From Mycolicibacterium sp. 018/SC-01/001 (GTDB taxonomy: Bacteria > Actinomycetota > Actinomycetes > Mycobacteriales > Mycobacteriaceae): a stretch of DNA of 64,000 nucleotides. The DNA lies in the NCBI RefSeq assembly GCF_007096635.1, contig NZ_VKAA01000024.1:19366-83365 (forward strand). Reading direction: 5' to 3'. Shown here in pieces: positions 17,705 to 26,800 of this stretch; position 1 is the first letter of the stretch; each line of letters starts with the position of its first letter. The notes beneath the pieces are model-generated. The model searched no databases. It worked only from the letters and a program-made list of their open reading frames with translations, and was not told where the DNA came from. A program made the position numbers and the translations under genes.

Positions 17705-17739
17705 CCGACCACGGTACGCGGCCGGTGCGTGCCCTCGCG

Positions 17740-18654
17740 TCAGCTGACCAGCCGCACCGGCACGACGATGTCGGAGTAATCCGAGGCGTCCCCGGTGATC
17801 ACCCTGCTGCGCTCACCGTGGACGTCGACGGGGACGTCACCGGCGAGCGTGACGCGGCTCAGCCGCCGGAACTGGTCGTCGTAGTCGGCCACGGCGTAGT
17901 GCTGAGTGGCACGGTTGTCCCAGATCGCGAGGTCGCCGAGTTCCCAGTTCCATCGCACCGTGTGCTCGAGCTTGGTGATGCGCGCCTGGAACAGGTCGAA
18001 CAGCGCGGCCGACTCGGTACGCCCCAGACCCACGAAGCCCTTGACGAAATTGCCCAGCAGCAGCACCCGCCGGCCGGTCTCGGGGTGAATCCGCACCACG
18101 GGGTGTTCCACCTCGTAGTAATCGGAGACGAATTCCTCCCGGTACTGACGTTCGGTGTCGGCCAACGCTTCTCGGCGCCCGTCGATGTCACGCGCGTAGT
18201 CGTAGGTGTTGGTGTGCACAGCCCACAGGTTCTCGGCGAGCGCGCGCAGCGGCGGGGGGAGCCGGTCGTAGGCGGCCTCCGTCGACGCCCACGTGGTGGT
18301 CCCGCCGTAGGGCGGGAGCGTGACCGCGCGCAGCAGCGACGCCTTCGGGATGCGGTCGACGAACGTGACGTCGGTGTGCCAGCTGTTGGCCTTGTCGTAG
18401 CGCGAGTCGATGGGCAGCACGGCGCGCCCGCGCGAGGTCACGGTCGGATGGGCGGTGGTGGGAGTGCCGAGGGCGCGGGCGACCGCGAGCTGGCCGTCGT
18501 CGTCGAGATCGTGCTGGCCGCGGAAGAAGATCACCTTGTGCTCGAGCAGGGCGTCGTTGATCTGCGCCGCCGTCCCGGCGTCGACACCGCGGGCCAGATC
18601 GACGCCGTCGATGCGTGCGCCGATCACAGCACCCAGCTTGACCACCCGAATCAT
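17740..18654 (-). CDS. TauD/TfdA-family alpha-ketoglutarate-dependent dioxygenase (Rv3406/AtsK-like)
   Basis: The 304-residue enzyme belongs to the Fe(II)/2-oxoglutarate dioxygenases that cleave sulphonates or alkyl sulphates. The iron ligands are His and Asp in SWHTDVTFVD and the distal His in NRATQHYAV; the 2-oxoglutarate arginine is in RRLSRVTLAG. The GGTTTWASTEAAYD and EHPVVRIHPETG segments resemble my memory of M. tuberculosis Rv3406, an alkylsulphatase. GGAGG lies 9 nt before the ATG. It is divergent from an osmoprotectant-type transporter, which suggests, without proof, that it may act on an imported sulphur or betaine compound. Confidence 0.85.
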   Translation of the reverse strand: MIRVVKLGAVIGARIDGVDLARGVDAGTAAQINDALLEHKVIFFRGQHDLDDDGQLAVARALGTPTTAHPTVTSRGRAVLPIDSRYDKANSWHTDVTFVDRIPKASLLRAVTLPPYGGTTTWASTEAAYDRLPPPLRALAENLWAVHTNTYDYARDIDGRREALADTERQYREEFVSDYYEVEHPVVRIHPETGRRVLLLGNFVKGFVGLGRTESAALFDLFQARITKLEHTVRWNWELGDLAIWDNRATQHYAVADYDDQFRRLSRVTLAGDVPVDVHGERSRVITGDASDYSDIVVPVRLVS

Positions 18655-18841
18655 CGAGTCACCTCCTCGCAGTCCTGCCCGGCGACTCTGCTCTGCGAGT
18701 GCACCGTCCGCCCAGGTTTTGGTTCATCGAGAACCGAACTCGGGCGGTTTCGCCCCGTGAGGGATCGGGTAAGGCAGCACGACGGGCGCACGGTGCGTCA
18801 GCAAAGACGCGCGGAATCGGGGGAACTGTGGGAGTGCAGCG
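18655..18841. promoter_or_regulatory. Divergent regulatory region of the dioxygenase and the osmoprotectant transporter
   Basis: This 187-bp stretch holds no gene. It contains a perfect inverted repeat GGTTC (18721-18725) and GAACC (18731-18735) with a 5-nt spacer, placed centrally as an operator would be. Convincing -35/-10 pairs were not found for either side. Confidence 0.35.
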
Positions 18842-19498
18842 GTGACCTCGAACTCGTCAGTCTGGGGGTATGTCTCCGCGCACTACGAACAGCTGATGTT
18901 CGACTCGTATCAGCACGTCAGCGCCGTCGTGCAGAGCGTGCTCATCGCGACGGTCATCGGTGTGGCGGTCGGGGTGCTGACCTACCGCAACGCGTTCGCG
19001 GCAAATCTGGCGACGACCACCTCGAGCGTGATCCTGACCGTTCCCGCGTTCGCTCTGCTCGGGTTGTTGATCCCGCTGTTCGGACTGGGGGTGATCCCGA
19101 GTGTGGCGGCACTGGTGCTCTACTCACTGCTGCCGATCATCCGGAACACGATCGTCGGACTCAACGCGATAGATCCGGCCCTGACCGACGCGGCACGCGG
19201 CATCGGGATGAGCCGGCTCGGCACGTTGACGCGGGTGGAGTTGCGGCTCGTGTGGCCGGCCATCCTGTCGGCGATGCGGTTGAGCACGCAGATGTCGATG
19301 GGTGTGCTCGCGATCGCGGCCTACGTCAAAGGCCCCGGGCTGGGCAACCTGATCTTCGCCGGGCTCGCGCGCGTCGGCAGCCCGACCGCGTTGCCGATGG
19401 CCCTGACCGCCACGTTGCTGATCGTGATCCTCGCGCTGGCCCTCGACGCACTCCTGGTGCTCGTCGGCCGGCTGACCACATCGAAAGGTGTTCGATGA
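18842..19498 (+). CDS. Osmoprotectant-type ABC transporter permease (first)
   Basis: This 218-residue membrane protein is a permease of the OpuC/ProW (glycine betaine/choline/carnitine) class. It has about five or six membrane segments and the cytoplasmic coupling loop DAARGIGMSRLGTLTRVELRL, the EAA-type motif. The GTG start (VTSNSSVWGYVSAHY) matches the usual N-terminus, where the periplasmic segment precedes the first helix. It is the first gene of a four-gene operon joined by ATGA/GTGA overlaps. Confidence 0.9.
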   Translation: MTSNSSVWGYVSAHYEQLMFDSYQHVSAVVQSVLIATVIGVAVGVLTYRNAFAANLATTTSSVILTVPAFALLGLLIPLFGLGVIPSVAALVLYSLLPIIRNTIVGLNAIDPALTDAARGIGMSRLGTLTRVELRLVWPAILSAMRLSTQMSMGVLAIAAYVKGPGLGNLIFAGLARVGSPTALPMALTATLLIVILALALDALLVLVGRLTTSKGVR

Positions 19499-20643
19499 CA
19501 ACCGAAGTCACTGGCGTTCGCATCGAACTCGACCACGTCAGCAAGGTCTATCCCGGCGCACGACAGCCCGCAGTCGACGATGTCTCGCTCGACATCCCGG
19601 CCGGCGAGATCGTCGTGTTCGTCGGGCCGTCGGGGTGTGGCAAGACCACCACGATGCGCATGATCAATCGGCTCAGCGAACCCACGTCCGGCCGCATCCT
19701 CATCGGGGACGACGATGCGCTGTCGATCAAGCCGACCGAACTGCGCCGCTCGATCGGGTATGCGATCCAGCAGGCAGGCCTGTTCCCGCACATGACGATT
19801 CGGCAGAACGTGGGCCTCGTGCCGGGCCTGCTCAAATGGGACCGTCAGCGGGTCGCCGACCGGGTGGACGAGCTGCTCGACCTGGTGGGCCTCGAGCCGT
19901 CACAGTACGCCGATCGCTATCCGCGCCAGCTCTCCGGCGGGCAGCAGCAGCGGGTCGGCGTCGCCCGTGCGCTGGCGGCCGACCCGCCGGTGCTGCTGAT
20001 GGACGAGCCGTTCGGCGCGGTCGACCCGATCACCCGCAGCACGTTGCAGGACGAATTGCTGCGCCTGCAGGACGAATTGCACAAGACGATCGTGTTCGTC
20101 ACGCACGACTTCGGCGAGGCGGTCAAACTCGGCGACCGCATCGCGGTGCTCGGCCAACAGTCCGCTGTGCTGCAGTACGACACCCCGCAGAACATCCTCG
20201 CCAGCCCGGCCGACGACACCGTGGCCGGCTTCGTCGGCACCGGGGCCTCCCTGCGGCAGCTCGGGCTGCTCCGCCTCAAAGACGTTGCGCTGGAGACCCG
20301 GCCGTCCGTGCACCAGCGCGACACCATCGACGCGGTGCGCGCAACCATCGCCGACAGCGACTGCGACTGGGCGGTGGTGCTCGACGACCGCGAGCGGCCG
20401 GTCAGCTGGGTGCGTGCCACGCGGTTGCGGCACGCGGGCGCCCTCGCCGACGCCGTGGAGCACCTCGACGTGGTCAGCACCCAAGCGACGCTGGAGGACG
20501 CTCTGGAAGCCATCCTGGCCGAACAGCATGCATCGGCGGTGGTGACAGGCCACGGCGGCCGGTACGAGGGCGTGGTCACGCTCGACACGCTGATCGAGAC
20601 CATCACGCGCCTGCGCCGAGACGCCGAGAACGGGTCCTCGTGA
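19495..20643 (+). CDS. Osmoprotectant-type ABC transporter ATP-binding protein with CBS region
   Basis: The 382-residue ATPase carries Walker A GPSGCGKTTTMRMIN, the Q-loop in YAIQQAGLFPHMTI, signature LSGGQQQRVGVARAL and Walker B VLLMDEPFGAVDP. The QQAGLFPHMTI segment is typical of OpuCA/ProV rather than of sugar importers. The C-terminal 130 residues look like a pair of CBS domains, which in this family sense ionic strength. It overlaps both neighbours by four bases. Confidence 0.93.
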   Translation: MTTEVTGVRIELDHVSKVYPGARQPAVDDVSLDIPAGEIVVFVGPSGCGKTTTMRMINRLSEPTSGRILIGDDDALSIKPTELRRSIGYAIQQAGLFPHMTIRQNVGLVPGLLKWDRQRVADRVDELLDLVGLEPSQYADRYPRQLSGGQQQRVGVARALAADPPVLLMDEPFGAVDPITRSTLQDELLRLQDELHKTIVFVTHDFGEAVKLGDRIAVLGQQSAVLQYDTPQNILASPADDTVAGFVGTGASLRQLGLLRLKDVALETRPSVHQRDTIDAVRATIADSDCDWAVVLDDRERPVSWVRATRLRHAGALADAVEHLDVVSTQATLEDALEAILAEQHASAVVTGHGGRYEGVVTLDTLIETITRLRRDAENGSS

Positions 20644-21413
20644 CGACGACCGAGCCGGCCGCCACGCGGGCAGGGGCCCGTGCCGCCGCCGAGCGGTTGC
20701 GGTTGTTCATCCAGCCGGTGCTGGTTCTCGTCGTCGCTGCCGCCGTGGTGTTCTGGGCATTCCATCGCGACCTGAGCGCCACTCAACAGGAGAACATCAA
20801 CCCCGCCAATGTCGCGACGCTGATCTGGCAGCACCTGCTGATCACCGCGGCGGTCACGGCGATCGTCGTGCTGATCGGCGTGCCGCTCGGCGTCCTGGTC
20901 ACCCGGCCAGGTGCGAAACTGTTGCGGCCCTTGGTCATCGGCGTCGCCAACGTCGGCCAGGCGGCGCCGGCGATCGGTTTGCTGGTCCTGCTGTTCCTAC
21001 TGACCGCGCGCACCGGCTTCTGGATCGGCGTCCTGCCGATCGCGCTGTACTCGCTGCTGCCGGTGCTGTCGAGCACGATTCTGGGAATCGACCGCGTCGA
21101 CCGCTCGCTGATCGACGCCGGTCTCGGACAGGGCATGTCGCGTGCCGCCTTGCTCGCGCGTGTCGAGTTGCCGCTCGCGGTGCCGTTCATCCTCGCCGGC
21201 CTGCGGACCTCGTTGGTGCTCGCGGTCGGGACGGCCACGTTGTCGTTCCTCGTCAACGCCGGCGGCCTCGGCATCCTCATCGACACCGGGTACAAGCTGC
21301 AGGACAACGTGACGCTGATCCTGGGCAGTGTGCTCGCGGTGTGCCTGGCGCTGCTGGTCGACTGGCTCGGCGGGCTCGCCGAGTTCTACGTCGGGCCCAA
21401 GGGGCTGCGATGA
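20640..21413 (+). CDS. Osmoprotectant-type ABC transporter permease (second)
   Basis: This is a 257-residue second permease of the same class, with a longer N-terminus and about six membrane helices. The coupling loop is DAGLGQGMSRAALLARVELPLAVPF, and ANVGQAAPAIGLLVLLF is a conserved OpuC feature. The GTG start overlaps the ATPase stop. Two different permeases together with one ATPase and one binding protein are the standard OpuC composition. Confidence 0.92.
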   Translation: MTTTEPAATRAGARAAAERLRLFIQPVLVLVVAAAVVFWAFHRDLSATQQENINPANVATLIWQHLLITAAVTAIVVLIGVPLGVLVTRPGAKLLRPLVIGVANVGQAAPAIGLLVLLFLLTARTGFWIGVLPIALYSLLPVLSSTILGIDRVDRSLIDAGLGQGMSRAALLARVELPLAVPFILAGLRTSLVLAVGTATLSFLVNAGGLGILIDTGYKLQDNVTLILGSVLAVCLALLVDWLGGLAEFYVGPKGLR

Positions 21414-22399
21414 GCCGCCCCGTGCGTCGCCGTCGGCGCCTGGCCGCGCTCGCCGCCGTCGTCATGGTGGTGACGACGGCGTGCGGGCTCGGGTCGGGCA
21501 GCGCCGTGCCGTTGCAGGTCGGGCCGGGGTCGATCCGGCCGACGCCGGGTCTGGAGGGTGTACAGATCACCGTCGGTTCCAAGGAGTACACCGAGCAGGT
21601 CATCCTGGGTTACGTCCTGGAGTACACCCTCGCCGCGGCCGGCGCGCAGGTTCGTGACCTGACCGGCATCGTCGGCTCCCGCAGCACCCGCGGAGCTCAG
21701 CTCTCGGGGCAGGTCGACGTCGCCTACGAGTTCACCGGCAACGCGTGGATCAACTACCTCGGGCACGAGAAACCGCTGCCCGACACCCGCAAGCAGTACG
21801 AGGCGGTCCGCGACGAGGATCTCGCCCGCAACGACATGGTGTGGCTGGAGCCGGGGCCGATGGACGACACCTACGCTCTGGCCGCCAGCTCGCGCACCGT
21901 CGAGCGGACCGGCGTCCGGACACTGTCCGACTACGCCGCACTGGTGCAGCGTGACCCCGCGGCGGCGCGCACGTGCGTCGACACCGAATTCCGTGCGCGC
22001 CAAGACGGATTCCCGGGCATGGCAACGGCGTACGGGTTCGACCCGGCCCGCGCGATCACACCCATCCTCCAGGTCGGCATCATCTACCAGGCGACCGCGG
22101 ATGGCACGCAGTGCGATTTCGGCGAGGTCTTCACCACCGACGGCCGCATCTCAGCGCTCGATCTCACCGTGTTGACCGACGACAAGCAGTTCTTCGCGCA
22201 CTACAACCCGTCGGTGACGATGAAGCGCAGCTTCTTCGAAGCCCATCCCGAGATCGCGGAGGTGACGGCGCCGGTCACGGCGGCCATCACCAACGACGTG
22301 ATCATCGAGCTGAACAAGCAGGTCGACGTCGAGGGACGTGACCCCAGCGTGGTCGCGCGCGACTGGATGGTGTCGCGCGGCTTCATCACGGCCGACTGA
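21410..22399 (+). CDS. Osmoprotectant-type substrate-binding lipoprotein
   Basis: The 329-residue protein has an arginine-rich start, a hydrophobic signal and a probable lipidated cysteine at residue 25 (VVTTACGLGSG; the box is weak). The mature part shows the OpuAC/ProX pattern: ITVGSKEYTEQVILGYVLEYTL, followed by VDVAYEFTGNAWINYLG and QCDFGEVFTTDGRI. This class binds quaternary amines through aromatic residues. The ligand is not determined here. It is the last gene of the transporter operon. Confidence 0.9.
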   Translation: MSRPVRRRRRLAALAAVVMVVTTACGLGSGSAVPLQVGPGSIRPTPGLEGVQITVGSKEYTEQVILGYVLEYTLAAAGAQVRDLTGIVGSRSTRGAQLSGQVDVAYEFTGNAWINYLGHEKPLPDTRKQYEAVRDEDLARNDMVWLEPGPMDDTYALAASSRTVERTGVRTLSDYAALVQRDPAAARTCVDTEFRARQDGFPGMATAYGFDPARAITPILQVGIIYQATADGTQCDFGEVFTTDGRISALDLTVLTDDKQFFAHYNPSVTMKRSFFEAHPEIAEVTAPVTAAITNDVIIELNKQVDVEGRDPSVVARDWMVSRGFITAD

Positions 22400-22480
22400 C
22401 GTTCGAAAGTGACCGGCATCACATAATTCGGACGACAGTTCCCTGCCACACCTTTCCCGCGCACGAGCTGATACCGGCGG

Positions 22481-22519
22481 TACCGTCTGGCCTCAGAAGG
22501 CCCCGTGATCTGCGGGGTC
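22481..22519 (+). promoter_or_regulatory. -10 box and leader hairpin upstream of the small peptide gene
   Basis: TACCGT (22481-22486) fits TANNNT. Downstream, CCCCG (22501-22505) and CGGGG (22513-22517) form a stem with a 7-nt loop, extended by one G-U and one G-C pair to 22499/22519. The hairpin would lie in the 5' leader of the 32-residue peptide, or may mark the end of the transporter operon. Confidence 0.35.
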
Positions 22520-22536
22520 GCGGGAAAGGAACAACG

Positions 22537-22635
22537 ATGTTCGCACTCATCGGATTCGCCATCGTCGTGGCCGGGCTCGTCGTCGCCGCGGGCACGCCCT
22601 ACCGGCAGACCTGGTACGGCCGCTGGAGCCGCTGA
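22537..22635 (+). CDS. 32-residue single-pass membrane peptide
   Basis: This short frame encodes a hydrophobic helix (residues 2-18, FALIGFAIVVAGLVVAA) followed by a basic, aromatic tail TPYRQTWYGRWSR. GAAAGGA lies 6 nt before the ATG, a plausible ribosome binding site, and a -10-like box plus hairpin precede it. It fills the gap between the transporter operon and the VOC gene and does not overlap either. I do not recognise a family. The even hydrophobic/basic division and the RBS argue for a real gene, but the length makes chance possible. Confidence 0.5.
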   Translation: MFALIGFAIVVAGLVVAAGTPYRQTWYGRWSR

Positions 22636-22639
22636 CCGC

Positions 22640-23047
22640 TCACGCCAACGCGGGCCGGTAGGTGCCAAAGCTCCAGATGTTGCCGTGGGGGTCACGCGCG
22701 GCGAAGTCGCGCGACCCGTAGTCCTGGTCGCTGAGCCCACGCACGATGTCCGCTCCGGCCGCGGCCGCGCGATCGTGCAGCGCGTCGACGTCGGCCGCTG
22801 TGTCGATGACGACGTAGACGACCACCGGTCCCGGAAGGGCGAAAACACTGTCGCGCCCGGCATCGTCGACCATCACGATGCCGGTGCCGATCTGAACCTC
22901 GGCATGCTGCAGTGGCTGATCCGGCTCCGGCGGGACGATCAACGTCGGAATCGCGCCGAACACGCGCGACAGCCAGTCGATGGCCGCTCGCGGCTCGGCG
23001 TAGTGAACGATCGGTATGGCTCCGCAGACGCGTTCTGGTGTGGTCAT
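22640..23047 (-). CDS. VOC-superfamily (glyoxalase/PhnB-like) protein
   Basis: The 135-residue protein has the paired beta-alpha-beta-beta-beta arrangement of the vicinal oxygen chelate fold. Visible elements are IPIVHYAEPRAAIDWLSRVFG at the N-terminus, AEVQIGTGIVMVDD in the middle, and YGSRDFAARDPHGNIWSFG at the end, a typical PhnB/glyoxalase-like terminus. The ATG MTTPERVCGAIP was chosen because the upstream frame is antisense of the next gene. It lies 19 bp after the AraC gene on the same strand and is probably cotranscribed with it. The substrate is unknown. Confidence 0.83.
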   Translation of the reverse strand: MTTPERVCGAIPIVHYAEPRAAIDWLSRVFGAIPTLIVPPEPDQPLQHAEVQIGTGIVMVDDAGRDSVFALPGPVVVYVVIDTAADVDALHDRAAAAGADIVRGLSDQDYGSRDFAARDPHGNIWSFGTYRPALA

Positions 23048-23066
23048 GACGGCACCGTAGAACAGC

Positions 23067-23876
23067 TCAGCCGTCGACGTCTTGGACGGAATTGACCCCG
23101 CTGCGCAGTGCCGCCGGTGTGAGGCCGGACAGCTCGCGCACGTCCCGGCACAGGTGCGCCTGGTCGAAATAGCCGCAGTCGGTGGCGATCTCGGAGAGCG
23201 CCGCACCGGTGCGCACCTGCTCGAGCGCTCGTTCGAAGCGGACGATCCGTGCGATCGTCTTGGGCGGCAGACCTATCGCGTCGCGGTACCTGGTGATGAG
23301 CCTGCGATGACTCCAGCCGAGTTCCTCGGCCAGCGCGCCGATGGCGGTGCGCCCGCCGCTGGCGGTGATGCGGCCCAGCGACCACGCCACGCCGGGGTCG
23401 ATGTCCGGCGCGTCGGCGAGCCGGCGCATCAGCAGCGCGTCGACGAGGGCGAACCGCTCCTCCCAGCAGCGTGCCTCGCCGATCCGCTGCACCAGGGCGG
23501 CCGCATCGCGCCCGAGCACGGCCTCGACGGGCACCGACCGGTTCGCCAGCTCCGACAGCGGCAGGCCGAGGACACGGCGGGCACCCAGCGGGGTGAGGTC
23601 GATCTGCAGGCAGCGCGCAGAGCCCCCGTGCGACACGAGGACGGGCGCATCGGTGAGGCCCGCCACGAATGACTGCAACCGTGTCGGGGCGTCCTGCCGG
23701 TGGGCGACGGACCAGCCCGCGCCGAGGTCGATGATGATCGGCACGAATGTGCAGGCCACCTCGCGAAATGTGACGGGCCCGACGCCATGGGTGGCGAACC
23801 CCTCGTAGCGCCGCACCACAGCGCGCAGCGACGGGTCCGGGGTGCCGACGGCGATGCCCGAGGTCACGAAGCTCAC
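23067..23876 (-). CDS. AraC-family transcriptional regulator
   Basis: The C-terminal third has the two helix-turn-helix motifs of AraC proteins: AIGALAEELGWSHRRLITRYRDAIG and ALSEIATDCGYFDQAHLCRDVRELSG. The N-terminal ligand domain (SLRAVVRRYEGFATHGVG, LTPLGARRVLGLPLSEL) is of the type found in many mycobacterial regulators of unknown ligand. I place the start at GTG 23876 (VSFVTSGIAVGTPDPSL), giving 269 residues and 22 bp to the divergent cobN start; the frame is open for 35 further codons upstream. It probably controls itself and the VOC gene. Confidence 0.85.
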   Translation of the reverse strand: MSFVTSGIAVGTPDPSLRAVVRRYEGFATHGVGPVTFREVACTFVPIIIDLGAGWSVAHRQDAPTRLQSFVAGLTDAPVLVSHGGSARCLQIDLTPLGARRVLGLPLSELANRSVPVEAVLGRDAAALVQRIGEARCWEERFALVDALLMRRLADAPDIDPGVAWSLGRITASGGRTAIGALAEELGWSHRRLITRYRDAIGLPPKTIARIVRFERALEQVRTGAALSEIATDCGYFDQAHLCRDVRELSGLTPAALRSGVNSVQDVDG

Positions 23877-23898
23877 CGTAGTCCGGTACGAATGGGGG

Positions 23899-26800
23899 GT
23901 GAGCACTGTTCTGCTGCTGTCCACCTCCGACACCGACCTGATCACGGCTCGTGCGTGCGGGGCGCAGTACCGGTGGGCCAATCCGGCGCGGCTGGTCGAC
24001 GGAGAACTGGAGGACCTGCTGGCCGGTGCCGACGTCGCGGTGGTCCGGATCCTCGGTGGTTACCGGGCCTGGGAGGACGGTATCGACGCCGTGGTCGCCA
24101 GCGGGGTGCCGGCCGTCGTGGTCAGCGGTGAGCAGGCCCCCGACGCCGACCTGATGAACCGGTCCACCACGCCCGCGGGTGTCGCGCTGCAGGCACACGT
24201 CTATCTCGCGCAGGGCGGTGTCGAGAACCTCGCGAACCTGCACGCGTTCCTGTCCGACACGTTGTTGATGACGGGGTTCGGTTTCGCGGAGCCGACGAGC
24301 ACCCCCGCCTGGGGCGTGCTGGAACGGCCTGCCCGGCGAACCGACGGACCCGTCGTCGCGGTGCTGTACTACCGCGCGCAGCACCTGGCCGGCAACACCG
24401 CGTATGTGGAGGCGTTGTGCGACGCCATCGACGGCGCCGGGGGAGTGCCACTGCCGGTGTTCTGCGCGTCGCTGCGTACCCCCGCGCCCGAGTTGATCGA
24501 CCTGCTCGGCACTGCGGATGCGATGATCACCACGGTGCTCGCGGCCGGCGGCGCGACGCCCGCGGCGGTCTCGGCGGGCGGGGCGGACGACACCTGGAAC
24601 GTCGCTCACCTTGCCGCCCTCGATGTTCCGATCCTGCAAGGGCTGTGCCTGACATCGTCGCGAGCCCAGTGGGAGGCCAACGACGACGGCATGTCTCCGC
24701 TCGACGTGGCGACCCAGGTTGCCGTTCCCGAGTTCGACGGGCGCATCATCACGGTCCCCTTCTCGTTCAAGGAGATCGACGACGAGGGCCTCATCACCTA
24801 CGTCGCCGACCCCGAACGGTGCGCCCGCGTCGCCGGGCTGGCCGTGCGACACGCCCGGCTGCGCTCGATCGCTCCCGCGGAGAAGCGCGTCGGCCTGGTC
24901 TTCTCGGCCTATCCGACCAAGCACGCCCGCATCGGCAACGCGGTGGGGCTGGACACCCCCGCGAGCGCGATCGCACTGCTGGGGGCGATGCGCGAGGCCG
25001 GCTACGACGTCGGTGACGTTCCCGGCCTGGAAGCCGGTGACGGTGACGCTCTGATCCACGCGCTCATCGAGCGCGGTGGCCAGGATCCGGATTGGCTCAC
25101 CGAGACTCAGCTGGCGGGCAATCCGATCCGGGTGTCGGCGAGGGACTACCGGGCGTGGTTCGCGACGCTGCCCGCCGAGCTCGCCGACGCCGTCGTCGAA
25201 CACTGGGGGCCGCCACCGGGCGAGCTGTTCGTCGACCGCAGTCACGATCCCGACGGCGAGATCGTCATCGCGGCAATGCAATCCGGCAACGTCGTGATCA
25301 TGGTCCAGCCGCCCCGCGGTTTCGGCGAGAACCCCGTCGCGATCTACCACGATCCCGACCTGCCCCCCAGCCATCACTACCTGGCGGCCTACCGATGGTT
25401 GGACGGCGCGTTCGGCAACAGCTTTCGCGCCGACGTCGTCGTGCACCTCGGCAAGCACGGCAACCTCGAATGGCTGCCGGGTAAGACACTGGGCATGTCG
25501 TCGTCGTGCGGCACCGACGCCGCGCTGGGCGATCTCCCACTCGTGTACCCCTTCCTGGTCAACGATCCGGGGGAGGGCACCCAGGCCAAACGGCGCGCCC
25601 ACGCGACGCTCATCGATCACCTGATCCCGCCGATGGCCCGGGCCGAAACCTACGGTGACATCGCGCGTCTGGAACAGCTCCTCGACGAGCACTCCACGAT
25701 CTCGGCCCTCGATCCGGGCAAGCTCCCCGCGATCCGCCAGCAGATCTGGACGTTGATGCGGGCCGCCAAGATGGATCACGACCTCGGTCTGGAGGACCGG
25801 CCCGACGAGGACTCCTTCGACGACATGCTGCTGCACGTCGACGGATGGCTCTGCGAGATCAAGGACGTGCAGATCCGCGACGGTCTGCACATCCTCGGGC
25901 AACGGCCCGCGGACGACGGCGAACTCGACCTCGTGCTGGCGATCCTGCGGGCCCGGCAACTGTTCGGCGGCGAGCAGACCGTACCGGGACTGCGTCAGGC
26001 GCTCGGGCTGGCCGAGGACGGCAACGACGACCGCGCGGCCGTCGACGCGGCGGAGGCCAGGGCGCGCGAACTCGTTGCCGCACTTCAGGACAGCGGGTGG
26101 GACGCCAGTGTGGTCGACAGGCTGACCGACGCCCCCGACGTCGCGGCGATCCTGCGGTTCGCCGCCGACGAGGTGGTCCCGCGGTTGCGGCAGACCGCCG
26201 GGGAAATCGATCAGGTGCTGCGGGCCCTCGACGGCCACTTCATCCCGTCGGGGCCGTCGGGTTCCCCGCTGCGCGGGCTGGTCAACGTGCTGCCCACCGG
26301 GCGCAACTTCTACTCGGTGGACCCGAAGGCAGTCCCGTCCCGGTTGGCCTGGGAAACCGGTGTGGCGATGGCGGATTCGCTGCTCGAACGCTACCGCGCC
26401 GATCACGGGCGCTGGCCCGAATCGGTCGGGCTCTCGGTGTGGGGCACATCGGCCATGCGCACCGCCGGCGACGACATCGCCGAGGTGCTGGCGCTGCTGG
26501 GGGTGCGCCCGATCTGGGACGACGCGTCGCGGCGGGTGGTCGACCTCGACGCCATCCCGCTGGCGGAGCTGGGCAGGCCGCGCATCGACGTGACCGTGCG
26601 GATCTCGGGCTTCTTCCGTGACGCGTTTCCCCATGTGGTCGCGATGCTCGACGACGCGGTGCGCCTGGTCGCATCGCTGGACGAACCGGCCGAGGACAAC
26701 CTCGTGCGCGCCCACGCTGCGGTGGACCTTGCCGAGCATGGCGACGAACGACGCGCGACGACACGGATTTTCGGCTCCAAGCCAGGCACGTACGGGGCGG

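Noticed and set aside
18805..18825. GGAAT/GGGGAAC near the permease start as an ECF promoter
   Set aside because: No GTT element lies at 16-19 bp before the GTG, unlike the clear pair upstream of rbpA.
17566..19494. A 640-residue extension of the osmoprotectant ATPase
   Set aside because: It runs antisense through the dioxygenase and out of phase through the permease; the ATG at 19495 starts a normal ATPase and overlaps the previous stop.
23877..23898. Cobalamin riboswitch upstream of cobN
   Set aside because: Only 22 bp separate the divergent AraC and cobN starts, too little for a riboswitch leader, and no B12-box-like sequence was seen.
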